Below, one piece after another: positions 35,780-46,951 of a DNA stretch of 64,000 bases. The stretch is from Larix kaempferi (Eukaryota; Streptophyta; Pinopsida; Pinales; Pinaceae). The first letter of the stretch is position 1. Each line of letters opens with the position of its first letter. The position numbers were made by a program, and so were the translations under genes. The stretch lies in assembly GCA_027924585.1 (NCBI GenBank), contig BSBM01000822.1:638001-702000 (forward strand), written 5' to 3'. The notes under the pieces were generated by a model. That model was not told the DNA's origin and ran no database searches. It was given only the letters and a program-made list of their open reading frames with translations.

Positions 35780-36250
35780 CTCTGAAGAAGACAAACTTGC
35801 CCCTCCCCAAAGATTTCGTCAGAATATCTGCTACCTGCTCATTAGTGGAAATGTACTGCAACTCCACAGCTCCTCTTTGTACGTAGTCACGGATGAAATG
35901 GTATCAGATCTCTATGTGCTTGGACCTGTCATGGAAAACTGGATTCTCAGAGAGCTAGATGCAACTCTGATTGTCACAGTAAATCACCGTAGGTCTAAGC
36001 TCCTGATCAAACAAATCTACCAATAACTTACGAAGCCACAGTGCCTCGCAAGTAGCCTGATTGGCTGCCATATACTCAGCCTCAACAAAACTCAAAGCAA
36101 CGGACTTTTGTTTCCGACTGAACCACGACATTGCTGCCGAGCCCAAACGGAAACAACACCCAGAAGTGCTCTTCTGATCCCTCACACTGCCTGCCCAGTC
36201 TAAATCTGTGTAACCAACCAAACTGACTCCACAGAATATCAACTGCATAC
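35780..36250 (-). pseudogene. Copia RNase H remnant
   Basis: C-terminal RNase H of the RT-deleted Copia. Motifs: VGYTDLDWAGSVRDQKSTSG, with the first Asp of the Copia signature, then EAEYMAANQATCEALWLRKL, YCDNQSCI, and further on HDRSKHIE (about 35930). Sequence toward 35780 continues to the element's C-terminus (VADILTKSLGRGK) before the polypurine region at the LTR. In front of it only a short piece of the RT thumb (EFEMTDIRLMHY near 36310) remains, bounded on both sides by deletions. Confidence 0.8.
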
Positions 36251-36303
36251 TTCCCCTATCCCAAGAAAATATGACCAGGCTCCTGCCAAACCTCCATCCT
36301 CAA

Positions 36304-37372
36304 TTAATAGTGCATCAACCTAATGTCAGTCATCTCGAACTCTGAAGCAAGGTCTCTCTTGCAATGTGCAATGAGACGCTCCTCCCCATGCTCCAACTCT
36401 CTAGACTTCCTGAAGGCTCTCTCCTCATCAAACTTCACTTCCCGCCTGACAACAACCTTCTTCTGGCTAGGAAGATAAAAGCGGTAAGCCTTCGAAGTCT
36501 CATCATATCCCACAAAGATGCCTCTCTCTGCAATGGGATCAAGCTTTGTCCTCTTCTCAGAAGGGACATGAGAGTAAGTCAAGCAACCAAATATGCGAAA
36601 ATGGCCAACCTCAGGCTTCTTGCCTGTGAACATCTCCTCAGGAGTCTTCCTCCCCAAGGCACGATGGGGACTCCTGTTCTGCAAATAAACTGCAGTACTG
36701 CATGCCTCTGCCCAAAGAAAGAACGATAAACTCTGATCATGAAGCATTGCTTTCGCTGCTCCCACAATCTACCTATTCTTCCTCTCTGCAACTCCATTCT
36801 GCTCAGGAGTGTAGGGAACTGTCAACTCTTTGTATACCCTCCTGTGTGCAAAACTCATCGAACTCCTTGGAGGTATACTCACCCCCATTGTCCGATCTCA
36901 ACACCCGAATCCTCCTCCCTGTCTGATTCTCCACAAGGGCTTTGAACCCTTGGAAGACTCTCAATACTAAGGGTGACTTCTTGCTCCTCAAGAAGTAGAT
37001 CCAGGTCTTCCTGGAGTAGTCATCGATGAAGGAGATATAATACTCAAATCCAGTCAAAGAAACTGATGACATGGGACCACAAATATCAGTATGGATCAAA
37101 TCAAGTACTCCTACTGCTCTGCTGTCACTGCTTGGAAAAGCAGTCTTGGTGTACTTTCCCAAAGCACACCCCCTGCAAACATCTCTCTGCTCTGTGTTGA
37201 ACTCTGCTAAACCTGTAACCATGCTCCTCAACAATCTCAAAGCTGGGTGATGCAAGTGGGGCATCCTCCGATGCCATAGCTCACAAATCTCACTGCTGCT
37301 GCTGTGTGCCAAAGCGTGATGCAGCTGAAACAAGAGCTTGTATAGTTTTCCACATCTAACCCCAATGTCCAT
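36304..37372 (-). pseudogene. Copia integrase remnant fused to an RT thumb scrap
   Basis: GAG-pre-integrase zinc region (LWHRRMPHLHH, then CRGCALGKYTKTAFP), followed by the integrase core with HTDICGPM (first Asp), FIDDYSRKTW and RSDNGGEYTSKEF (second Asp). A frameshift near 36835 moves the catalytic Glu box (NGVAERKNR) to another frame, followed by a stop. Then come LWAEACSTAVYLQNRSPHRA and the integrase C-terminal KRTKLDPIAERGIFVGY. The frame then passes straight into FEMTDIRLMHY of the RT thumb, so the RT fingers and palm have been deleted between them. Confidence 0.85.
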
Positions 37373-37405
37373 GGAGGTAGATAATCCTGTAGTCTTGGGG
37401 AATAC

Positions 37406-37795
37406 CTACACTCTCCCATCTAAGAAACAAACCCCAAGACCCCTGTCCTCAATGGTGGAAACTAATACTAAGTTCTTCTTCAACCCAGGGACAAATAACA
37501 CATCCCTCAGTATCATAGGACTCATAGACTCCCTCTGAAAGGTAATGGTCCCACGACCAACTACTCTAACAATGGTGTCATCTCCTAGTACAACCTGCAC
37601 ATCTGTACCTGTTTGTGAAAGCTTAGAGAACATCTCTCGAGCACCTGTCATGTGACTCGAAGCTCCGCTGTCAATATACCAAGTGCCAGGGGTGGATGCA
37701 CTCATCTGATGGCCAGTCAACAAGGAATACTCCATCTCCATATCCAAATCAGTGCTGGTAACTATAGAGGCTCTCTCTCTCAACATGTCCAGCAC
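37406..37795 (-). pseudogene. Copia protease remnant
   Basis: Aspartic protease with an intact active-site box YIDSGASSHMTG, followed by VLGDDTIVRVVGRGTI and LFVPGLKKNLVLVSTIE, the conserved region between protease and integrase. A break separates it from gag upstream (37795-37810) and from integrase downstream (37372-37406). Confidence 0.85.
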
Positions 37796-37809
37796 AGAGA
37801 AAACTCTCT

Positions 37810-38647
37810 CTAAAATCTATCTCCAAAATCATCAACTTCCGTTGAGGCTACGATCTGCTGCTTCTTCTTCTTCTTTGGACACTGAGAAGCATAGTGCCCA
37901 AAATTATGACGACCATAGCACTTGATTTTACTCAAGTCTTTCTTCTGCCCACCCTGTTGCTGTTGCTTGGCCCCACCCTGCTTGGGGCCCTTCTTCTTCT
38001 TGCCCTTTGCTGTCAATGCCACATTCTCCTCATCTTCCCTACCCTGTGAAGAGCTGCCCTGTAATAGACCTCTCCTAGTCTCCTCCTGTACAAAATCATC
38101 CCACAGTCTCTCCCATGAAGGTAAGTTCTCTCTTCCCACTATAGCCTGCACAAATGCACCCCAAGGCTTGGAAGCCCCATTCACTGCTGTCCGCACAAGC
38201 TCAGTAGCAGTGACCACCTCCCCAACTGCTGCTAGCTAATCTCTAACAGCAGATATCCTGGTAAAGTAAGATGTCACTCCCTCTCCACCATTCATCTTTA
38301 TACTTTTTTCTCCTTGAGAACCATCTTCTGGTTCTCATTAGAACTCTCGTATAAACTAGTTAAGGCACTCCACATCAAATGTGCTCGAACTTTACTTGAA
38401 ATGTGAGGAATGATGTGGTCTTTAACTGCATCAAGAATTATTCTTCTAGCCTTATAGCCCTTCTTGTTGAAGGCTGATATACTGCTGCATCTGTAGCAGC
38501 AGGAATTTGAACAGGGTTGGCTATAGTGTTTCTTACCACCTCCTCCCACAGTTCATTTTCCTCCAAGATCAGCAAAATCCTAGCCTTCCATGGCACAAAG
38601 TTTCCTATCCCATCTAGCCTATCCTCCAACCTAAGTCCTGTAGCCAT
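37810..38647 (-). pseudogene. Copia gag remnant
   Basis: Gag starts near 38647 with LEDRLDGIGNFVPWKARI, closely resembling the start of the intact Copia gag at 60673. Frameshifts occur near 38490 and 38290, and one or more stops near 38230. The nucleocapsid knuckle reads CYGRHNFGHYASQC: the second Cys of the CX2CX4HX4C motif is Arg, so zinc binding is probably lost. Confidence 0.85.
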
Positions 38648-38760
38648 CTCACTATCAACCCAACAAGGTGTTGTTCACTAACAGAAGAAATTTCTAAGAT
38701 CTGGAAATTACTGACTGTCTGCAAAATTTCAGTTTTTTGCCCAACCAAGCTCTGATACCA

Positions 38761-39359
38761 TGTAGATTTTTCTAAGTTTTCAGCTTGTTGGTTTTAATGT
38801 CAATATTTTTCAGTTTAAATGTTTAGCTCAGTTTTGGATGGCTGGAAAATTTAACAATATTTTTCAGACAATTTAAAACACTGCTGTAACTTAATCTTAT
38901 GACAAAAAATTAAATAAATTGACACACAGGAAATTTTCAGACACAATTTTTTGGCCAATAGCCCTGGAAAAACCCCCATGGGGAAAACCAGTCAAAGAGA
39001 GAATTTCTAATTTCTTTAGTAATTTTCAGTACAACAATTTTCAATCAAAATGTACTTATCTCAACAAGAAAAATTCACTCAAATGCTGCCTCGAAAACTG
39101 TGCCTGTCTGCTGCCTCGTTTTCTGTGCAAGAACAACACCTCGAAATCTGTGCTAAACACCTCAAAAACTATGCAGAAAAATTGTCTCGATTTCTGAGCC
39201 ATAAAGTACAGTCCGTACAGCTGTATGGACCTCGAAATCTGTGTCTCAAATTTATGGGAAAACGTGCCCAGATTTATGTCTAGAAATTCGTGACACTTGC
39301 CTCGAGAAATGTGCCCAGCAACTTTCCTGGAAAACCATGCCCCATCCTCGGGATGTGTA
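38761..39359 (-). repeat. Truncated 5' LTR of the RT-deleted Copia
   Basis: Aligns with 34641-35240 of the complete LTR and then breaks after CATCCTCGGGATGTGT into unit-A sequence (CCGCCACC). In copy B the corresponding unit sequence resumes at 49745, and about 220 bp of unit (49526-49745) is missing here. One deletion therefore removed the LTR end and the adjacent unit DNA. Confidence 0.88.
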
Positions 39360-40316
39360 CCGCCACCGTCCATAGATGCGATGGAGTGCCACCCTGTTGC
39401 CCTATGGGGACAAACGGCCTTACATCAAACAAGGATGAGTGCTCGTCCTTTGGCCACTAACTAGTTAATATAGATATAAGCAATAGTGTTTAGCAACACT
39501 GTTTTTCCTGACTTAGCATTCCTTTAGATATAGCATTTAAGATTCGATGCTCTAGTGTTTAGCAACACTTTTTGTAGGAATACTTGGTTTCGAGGACTAG
39601 AGGAGAACAATCACTATGACGAAAATCACATACTCCAAAGCCGAGACACAATGTAAACAAGGAATCTATCCAACATAGAGGTCTAGGTGGGGGGAAGTCC
39701 TCAAGATCACTAGTTAAGGTGTAAGTCGAGATGAAACCAAACTGGAAGGTAACGGATGGACGGAGAAGTGACTGGTAATGCCATGGATAACAAAGGCCCT
39801 AAAATAAGGGAATGAACAAGTCTGTACTTCGCAAAGTAAGGGTATGACCAATGAGTATATACAAGAACCTCCTAAGCATAGTAACTGACCACTTCTACTC
39901 TAAACATCAATAAAACATCATAAGATAAGGCCAGTAAACAATCATCATATACCCAATTATAAAGTACCTAGATAAAAGAAATAAGCACATTAGCAACCCA
40001 AATGCATCAATCATATACCTGAGTCCCTGATCTGAACTACCTGAATCACTGCATCTGAATATAATATGGGCATTGTCATCAATCTTCTCTAGATGATAGA
40101 GGAATGGCTATCTCAGTCACCGACCTGGTGTCAGGCTCAGTCTTGGCATGAGACTGTAAATGTACAAGAATTGGATCCACTGAATACATAAGAGTGATCA
40201 TCAAAATGTTGCTCATCATCAACTGATCTCATCAAAATGTGTAAAGGACTGGCTGAAAAATATACTGGAAACTGATCTGCAATAATGGTAGCCCGACTAC
40301 TATGGATGCGATAACA

Positions 40317-41990
40317 GTACCCTAGGGAAAACCCTCAAAACAATGAGGATGAAAAAACCCAGCAAATATTTAGAGTATAATTATGATAGATAGCAGAGAA
40401 TGTCTTTTACAAAATAGCAGATTGCTTTCGGCACCCCAGGTGCTAGATAAGAGAGAATATTGAGCAATAGAGAATAGAGATCAACTGTATCAACTTGCCA
40501 TGTGCCTAGCACATTAATTATAAGTAAGAATCACTACCATGCAAGCTATAGTGAATCGTTGCATGGGTAATGGTGCATCACATACAAAAACTGGGAATTG
40601 CCTTCTTGGAGAATTATCCTGCACAAATAGAAGCGCCTTGCCTTTAAGGGAGAAGAGAATTGACTTCACATTGAATTCATCAATCTTGTATAACATATTT
40701 ATATATTCTTCACATGCATTGGCTTCTATTTTTATCTTCTAACTTCATGATGAACTCGCCCTCCATCTGGATGAATCAATCTTGCATGAAGAAGAGCACC
40801 CCACTTCTCATGCAGTGCATTAACTCACTGAATTGAGTCTTAGGATGAACTTGCCCCTTAAGTGAAAGCTTGCCCAATTAGTTAGGTGGCTAACTTAACT
40901 GTCATCGTGCAAGTGTCGCAACTCAAGTGTTGTCTTTGAGTTTAACATAAGTGTCGTCATGCAATAACACTTAGTTAACTAGATCTTCTTTGTTATCACT
41001 CAGTTAACTCTCGTTAACTGATCCTTTCTTGTTAACATCACTGTAGTGATCAATTCAAGTTCTCTAATTAACTGAGTCATACATTGTGGATTTAACTAAA
41101 GCTTAATAATTCAAGTTCACTTAGTCATCTCATGAGCAATTTGAATTCTCTTTTTCTCTATGCATTTATCTTTATCTCTTATCTTTACTGCATGGTCAAT
41201 ATGTGTTAACTTTAATTATCTATCATATCAGATTATACTCAGAAGATTTGTCAGATGCTATGATCATATTATATTAGTCTCGGACCAAATGATTATATGA
41301 TAAAGTAATTCACTCTAGAGGTGGCCAGTCTCTAAAGGAGACTTAATAGCAATCGGTGACCATGGTTAGTAATACGTCACACAACATTAATGCTTAAACA
41401 TGCAAAGCATCTACCTATATAACTGGAGGTCCACCCCATGGGTACCTACTATAATTGCAGGTCCACATGAGAATCTGACTTAACACACAAGTCCTGAGCC
41501 TTGTCCAACAAGACTTTACAACATCATCACTTTGATACATCAAAGCATTTACCTCAACACATGAGGAATAACCTTTTACAACAAAAGGCTTAGTCATTCT
41601 TGAGTCCAACTCAAGAATCTACTCCAAGTTCCTAAGTCCAACTCAGGCTCCCTACCTCAACACATGAGGTCCAATCCTGGTTGCACAAGATTGGATTGGA
41701 GAATGACTCATGATGCTGTACATTTAACATCTTTCTCACCGGCTTTGCCTTTTCCTTTGTCCAGACTCGGATCGATCGCACTCGATGAGCTTTCGTATTT
41801 GTTTGGTCGCCATTGGTTCTTGGTACCTGTGGGATGAGTAACAGAGCAATGCTCAGCTGCATCACTATAAGAGTGGGGACAGAACTAGCCGTCTCCCCCC
41901 GTAGCCTCCATGGGAGGACGCATCCTTGGTTGCAGACTTGATGCAAAAACCCTAAACTGTCAAACCCTAGTGCTTCCAACAGTCACCGAT
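40317..41990 (+). other. Intron 4 interval without recognised features
   Basis: Follows the end of unit A. No coding motif is recognised. Clusters of GTTAACT at 40970-41100 are low-order repeats. The stretch may include parts of further LTR sequence but nothing can be delimited. Confidence 0.35.
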
Positions 41991-42960
41991 CAGTAATACA
42001 ATAAGAAGGTTTGAACATTACATTCAAGTTTGATCCACCAAAACATTGCCTCATATCATAAGATAAGTCTCCACATACATTCAGTAGCTTTAGACAAGTT
42101 CGAAAACGATCTCTTTATTATCCAACCAACAACAAATTACAAATGAGAGGGGAGCATCTTATATAGAGTTTAGGCTCAACAAATCCTCAAATAAGATAAT
42201 CATATATCTCTAGAATAGGTGCACCACTAGAACAATTGCCATAATACATAAATGATACAATAGATTCTCAAGAAGATGGAGTGCTACAATAGATATGGTC
42301 CCAATAATAATGTGAGGGGTCAAAATCTAGGGTTTTAACCCTTAGATCCCTCCAATGTGCAACAACCTCATCAAAAAGCATGCGAAAGCATGTGGAAACT
42401 CTCCCAATAGATCACCTTCTATCAATAAAGTCTCAAAACGTGGAATGCTCCTCAAAAGAAATGGCACATGTGGGATGAAAGGCTCTCCAAGATGTGGCAT
42501 CCAAAAGAAAATGCCATGAAATGAGTGTAAGGGTCCTCCTCAATTGGAGTGCTCAAGCCCAAACTAAATGCCATGTGCTTTCAAGGTCCATTGTATGTCA
42601 AAACCCTAGAGCACTCCAAATGATGCAACCAACCTCCACAAATGTGGCATGTGTGAGAGGTTAGGGAAGACGCTCCATCCAAAAAGTGATAAAATAATGC
42701 GAAATCTATAACCTCTCCTCCAAAACTTGTGGCAATGGTCCAACATGTGTAAGCAAGGGCCAACAAAGTGCCAACTCATCCCCACATGCTAGGGAATGCA
42801 ACCATCCATCAAAAGGAGGGGATGACCCCATCATAATGTCCTCTAGGAACCCACATGTGCCTCCAAATATGACGAAAGAGAGGAGCGCTCATCGAATAGA
42901 GCCTGTATCATAACAAGTGTCAAACCATAGAGATATGCTAGGGTACTCATGTGCTAAGGG
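41990..42960 (-). repeat. Possible LTR-like sequence with minus-strand TATA box
   Basis: A TATA box CTCTATATAAG is on the minus strand at about 42168-42158, followed by CTCCCCTCTCATTTG, an arrangement like that of the giant LTR units. The sequence to the right (minus-strand upstream) is non-coding. No paired LTR or target duplication was found, so this may be a solo or truncated LTR. Confidence 0.3.
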
Positions 42961-43517
42961 GTTCATCCCACATGTAACTAGGAAATGCCTCCGCATATGA
43001 AGAATAGATATGAAATAATCAGCAATTACACTTTTCTAATGGCTCAATAACTTATTTAATTGTTATCCACTTAAACATTAGGCTTATTATGGTGTGACCA
43101 ACGTTTACCCCTATTACATGTGAAATCCCTAGGTCAAGGTGCATTACCTAGATCCCTAAGATAGGTGCGACTGATCAAGTGAATGTGACATTAGGGAAGA
43201 ATGGATTGTCTTTGTAAATTGACCATCATAGCAATGAATGTAATAGATTTACCCCTTAGCTTTCAAGAGCTGAGAGTTATACATTTTTCTTCCACATGTA
43301 TGCCTTTTGAAGGGAGTGCTTTTAGCATGAGTTACCCTTCCCTTGCACTTTTATTGTTCCCTTTATTTCATTTTCTCTTTTGCCTAGTTCCTTTTCTTTA
43401 GATTTAGCTTTGATAACCATGGGACTTGGGGAATAGGCTAATGGCAAGGGGGCATGGCTCATGTCCTTTATAATTTGACTTTGATTCTTTTTGCTTTGAT
43501 TCTAGGCATTCATACGT

Positions 43518-43882
43518 GGGAATAGTTTTGAGACCTTGAAGAATTACATATGTTAGATCAATCACAAAGAGGAAATGATAAAAGTGAGTGATAACGCTAG
43601 TGGAATGACAAGGCATGGAAACTGGCTACGTGAAATTTTACGAATGAGAGTAACACCTACTTAATTCACTAAGGACACAACTTAAATTTCGAGATGACAT
43701 GGGAATAGTTTTGAGACCTTGAAGAATTACATATGTTAGATCAATCACAAGGGGGAAATGGTGAAAGTGGGTGATATGGCTAGTGAAATGACAAGGCATG
43801 GAAACTGGCTAGGTGAAATTTTACACAATGAGTGTAACACCTACTTAGTTCACCAAGGACACAACTTAACTTTCAAGATGAC
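43518..43882 (+). repeat. Tandem duplication, 183-bp period
   Basis: Copy 1 at 43518-43700 and copy 2 at 43701-43882 both begin GGGAATAGTTTTGAGACCTT and end near TTCRAGATGACA. They differ at scattered bases. Non-coding. Confidence 0.85.
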
Positions 43883-44667
43883 ACGCTTGTCTAGGGGATA
43901 ATTATGATTACACCATGATACATCTTTGTAATAAAGAATAATTTTAAGTTTATGGGCCGCTATAGAGCATAAAAGTGACCTCCCATGGTCATATCCAACA
44001 TAAAACAAACATACCCTTGTGTTAATGAGGGTGAAAAACATCATAGCACTAACAAAACTGATATCGCCTCCACAAAGTACATCCAAGGCACAAGAATGAT
44101 CTGAGCATGCTGGGACAATCTCCAACACATGATCTGTGGAAATCCATAGATCTCCTTGGCAAGCAGTTTGTGATGGAATCACAAACAAAAATTGATCATC
44201 ATGTCACCCCTGCAAATCTAGGGGTAATAGAGGGTACTATGATATGACCCAAGGGGGGCATATTTGGATCAAACGTATATGATATGACTCCAAAGGGGGC
44301 ATATATGAGGATAAATGTATATGTAATAGGGTCATCCTAACAAAGGGGCCACTTGTGTGATGAGTTGGAATATGTGTATGTAGAAGACATATAGTCATTT
44401 GTCGGGCACAAGTGAATTGGATATATGAAAGTATTGGGGTATTTGGAGGAGGTTCTCCTATTCTTTAAGGAGTTATTGTATAACTTATCTCTCTTATCTA
44501 TATTGGAGTTGTGTTCCATGTTTACATTTGATGTACATGGTGTGTACTCTGATTTATTATTCTATGTTAAGGCTTAGGTACATAATAGTCATTAGCTTGA
44601 CTCCTGCAAGGTTAAATTCAATGATTTCCAATCTACTGATGGGATGGATTCTATACTAATTAGTAAG
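43883..44667 (+). other. Intron 4 interval with a small duplication
   Basis: No gene is recognised. Around 44239-44326 a ~47-bp unit is duplicated (GATATGACCCAAGGGGGGCA and GATATGACTCCAAAGGGGGC). Confidence 0.4.
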
Positions 44668-44970
44668 TCACCATTGTGTAGCGAAGAAGACTAGTTTGGG
44701 ACTACCCTTCATTTCCAAGAGTTTCTTGGCTAATATGTTCACATCGGATCCTTGATCCAACATGACATCTTTGATTTCATAGCTTGCAATGCTTGTGTTT
44801 AATCTAAATTTTAGACCAGTCCTTATGCTTTTCTTATTTCCAACCTTGTGGGGGTGCCTTTTAGAAGGGGGACAACGATCTTCTAGTCCCCCTCTTCTCT
44901 TTCGTTTATTTGTTTGATTATGTTTTGCAACTTCCCAGATAAGTTTCTGTTGTCTAGTAGTCTGAAAAAT
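44668..44970 (-). pseudogene. Gypsy-type retropepsin fragment
   Basis: A minus-strand frame of about 95 codons reads through a Lys/Arg-rich linker (NKRKRRGGLEDRCP) into SYEIKDVMLDQGSDVNILAK, then LLEMKGSPKLVFFAT, and stops at 44668-44670. The D-x-G-S-D-V-N-I-L pattern resembles the active-site region of aspartic proteases in plant Gypsy-type elements (Asp-x-Gly-Ser). No RT or integrase follows. Upstream (45000-45240) frames are broken. Confidence 0.5.
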
Positions 44971-45984
44971 GCTTTAAGGAAATCATTGAATGGTTCCTCT
45001 TATCCTTGTTCTTCAGTGGATTCTCTGTTGTGACCTCCATTTTGATACTTGGGATTAGTACTTTGTTACTTCTCAAATTAGCACCTTGAAGAAAGTCCCG
45101 AATCACGGTGCTACAAGGGCAAGCACAAAAGGAAATGCACCCAATGTCACCACAACACAACTCCTTACGCTTTAGGCCAACTCCTAGAGACCAAGGGGAA
45201 GTCCCTAATGTAGGTGAAGTAGACCTGCAAAACCAGCCAAGCAATACAAGAAACCTCTTAACGATGATCAGTGCCTTATGGAATCAAAGCAATGAAGAGA
45301 GGGGCTTAGGATATTTTCCAGGCACTCTTAAGAGGACAGGAGTTAGAACAATAAATGGAGACAGCTAAAGCAGATGATAAATGGCTTGCTGTTGTTATGA
45401 GAGGACAACCAATAAAACAAGTTCAGAAATAGATGAAGATCACTTAAGACAAACCCAACTTACCTATGAATGTGTGTCAAACAAAGAGGAGTGAAGATCA
45501 TACTTTTAGGGCAGCCAAAAGAAGACTGAATCCAATATGGAAATGACATACCAGATCTGGTTGAGGGCAAGTAACATCCCTAACAATGTTGATAATCATA
45601 ATTGTGCAAGATAGCTGCCAATGATGTCTTGGGACACTTGGTACCTTGGAGATGCTTCCAAACTGCTTGTAGATCTTGAAAAGTGGGCCAAATGATGGTT
45701 GTAATTGAAACTGCAGACTTGGTTTATGCCCTAACCAGCTCCCAGAAATCGTAAGAACATCAAACTCAAGCCACTAGATGGAGGCCCAAGTGACTAGGGC
45801 TGTTTGTAAGCCTTGTCTTTAGCTTGTAGGTTCCTTCAATGTAAGATTTGGATCACTGTACCTATTAAGATCAGATTTGAAAATACACCAACACTTGCAG
45901 AAATTGTTAGATAACCTAAACTAACCACCAAGAGGAGACACCCTTGAAGGTTAGCCACAAAACCAAGGCAGCGAAACACAATTA
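44971..45984 (+). other. Intron 4 interval, possibly the upstream part of the protease-bearing element
   Basis: Short frames on both strands at 44954-45368 lack recognisable motifs. The minus-strand part adjoining the protease fragment may be degraded gag. Nothing else is visible. Confidence 0.3.
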
Positions 45985-46094
45985 TTTCTTGATGAAATAA
46001 TTCAACCAAAGTGGCCCCTAATAAAATATTATATTTGTGAACTTGTGTGCCATAAGAGGAGCCCCATAAAGTGGTTGAATTATTTCATCAAGAA
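45985..46094. repeat. Perfect 23-bp inverted repeat with 64-bp loop
   Basis: The left arm 45985-46007 (beginning TTCTTGATGAAATAATTC) is the exact reverse complement of the right arm 46072-46094. Nothing outside the arms continues the pairing. It could be the ends of a tiny foldback element or a hairpin in the intron transcript. Confidence 0.85.
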
Positions 46095-46951
46095 CGAGGG
46101 GGTTTGCTCAACGTAAAAGGGGGTGGCCCAACATAATGATATTTTGCCTCCACGTGTGAGGGGTGTACCATGCAAATATATGTTGCATCCTCTAGCCAAA
46201 AATCCCACTAAGATGAAAACATAAGGCATGGTTTGAAACTAGAAAACACCACCATTAAAGGATCTATACACCATCAATATGTAACAAATGTGAATGCTAG
46301 GATACCACAACCAAATGCCAAGATGCATTGCCTTCTCTCCATGGTAAGTACAATTATCAGCCACGTCATCAAAATCATCAAGTGTAAGCAAAATGTCTAC
46401 GCCATCCATAGCTCCATCAACTTGCAAACCTGCTCATTGTGATCAAAATCACATGTGGACACCCATGCAAAAAGGGGGGTAACACTCTCTACCTAGATTA
46501 CTTAGAAGGCTGCTTTGTTAGGATATTCTCTCCCTCACGCTATTGATTTTCATACTGCTTGGCAGTGCTTTAGAGTTGATATCTTATATCATCTTTTGAA
46601 AACTAGAAATGAATGCCTTTTCACCAACACACATCACAAGAAAAGTTCTCTAATCTGTTCCCACATGCTTCTACAGATCCATGTATAGATGCTTAAAGTG
46701 GAGATGGAAGTAGCTCATTTACATGCGCTGATGGACTTTTGGACTAGTGTGCCATGCGCCATGAATAGGGTGCCCCCCTAAAGGGCATTCACTTGCCCTT
46801 ACTGGTCATTCTCGAGCTTTTGGTGGTCGTTGGCATCTAGATAGGGCAGGCCGGGTTGTAAGAGAGTGTTGGGAAAGAAGGTAAAGCTGGCCCCCAGTAA
46901 AAGGCCTCCACGCTACTGCGTTGACAAGTTTCCCAATGGTTCTTTGGCCAT
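46095..46951 (+). other. Intron 4 interval without recognised features
   Basis: No motif is recognised. It ends with GCCAT (46947-46951), the left target duplication of the next element. Confidence 0.4.

Larger units (their letters stand above)
34641..39359 (-). mobile_element. Copia LTR retrotransposon with reverse transcriptase deleted, nested in unit A
   Basis: Minus-strand Copia inserted in LTR-like unit A. The left (3') LTR is complete (34641-35735). The right (5') LTR is truncated (38761-39359) and has lost its outer ~500 bp, including the U3/promoter region. The primer-binding site TGGTATCAGAGC abuts the right LTR at 38760-38749 and matches the Copia initiator-Met site exactly. The interior has gag, protease, integrase and RNase H remnants; the RT core with its YVDD box is absent. 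Copy B shows the uninterrupted target, so this insertion is younger than unit A. Confidence 0.9.
31932..40316 (-). mobile_element. Giant LTR-like unit, copy A, interrupted by a Copia insertion
   Basis: Termini TGTTATCAC (31932) and GCGATAACA (ending 40316) match those of copy B at 46952-50663, and the sequence aligns with copy B throughout apart from the nested Copia (34641-39359). Without that insertion the unit is about 3.67 kb. A minus-strand TATA-like CTATTTAAAGG at 33250-33240 suggests minus orientation. The flanks (GAGAC before, GTACC after) do not match, so A is probably one LTR of a larger, broken element, with the degraded ORF at 31295-31944 as a possible part of its interior. Confidence 0.7.
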
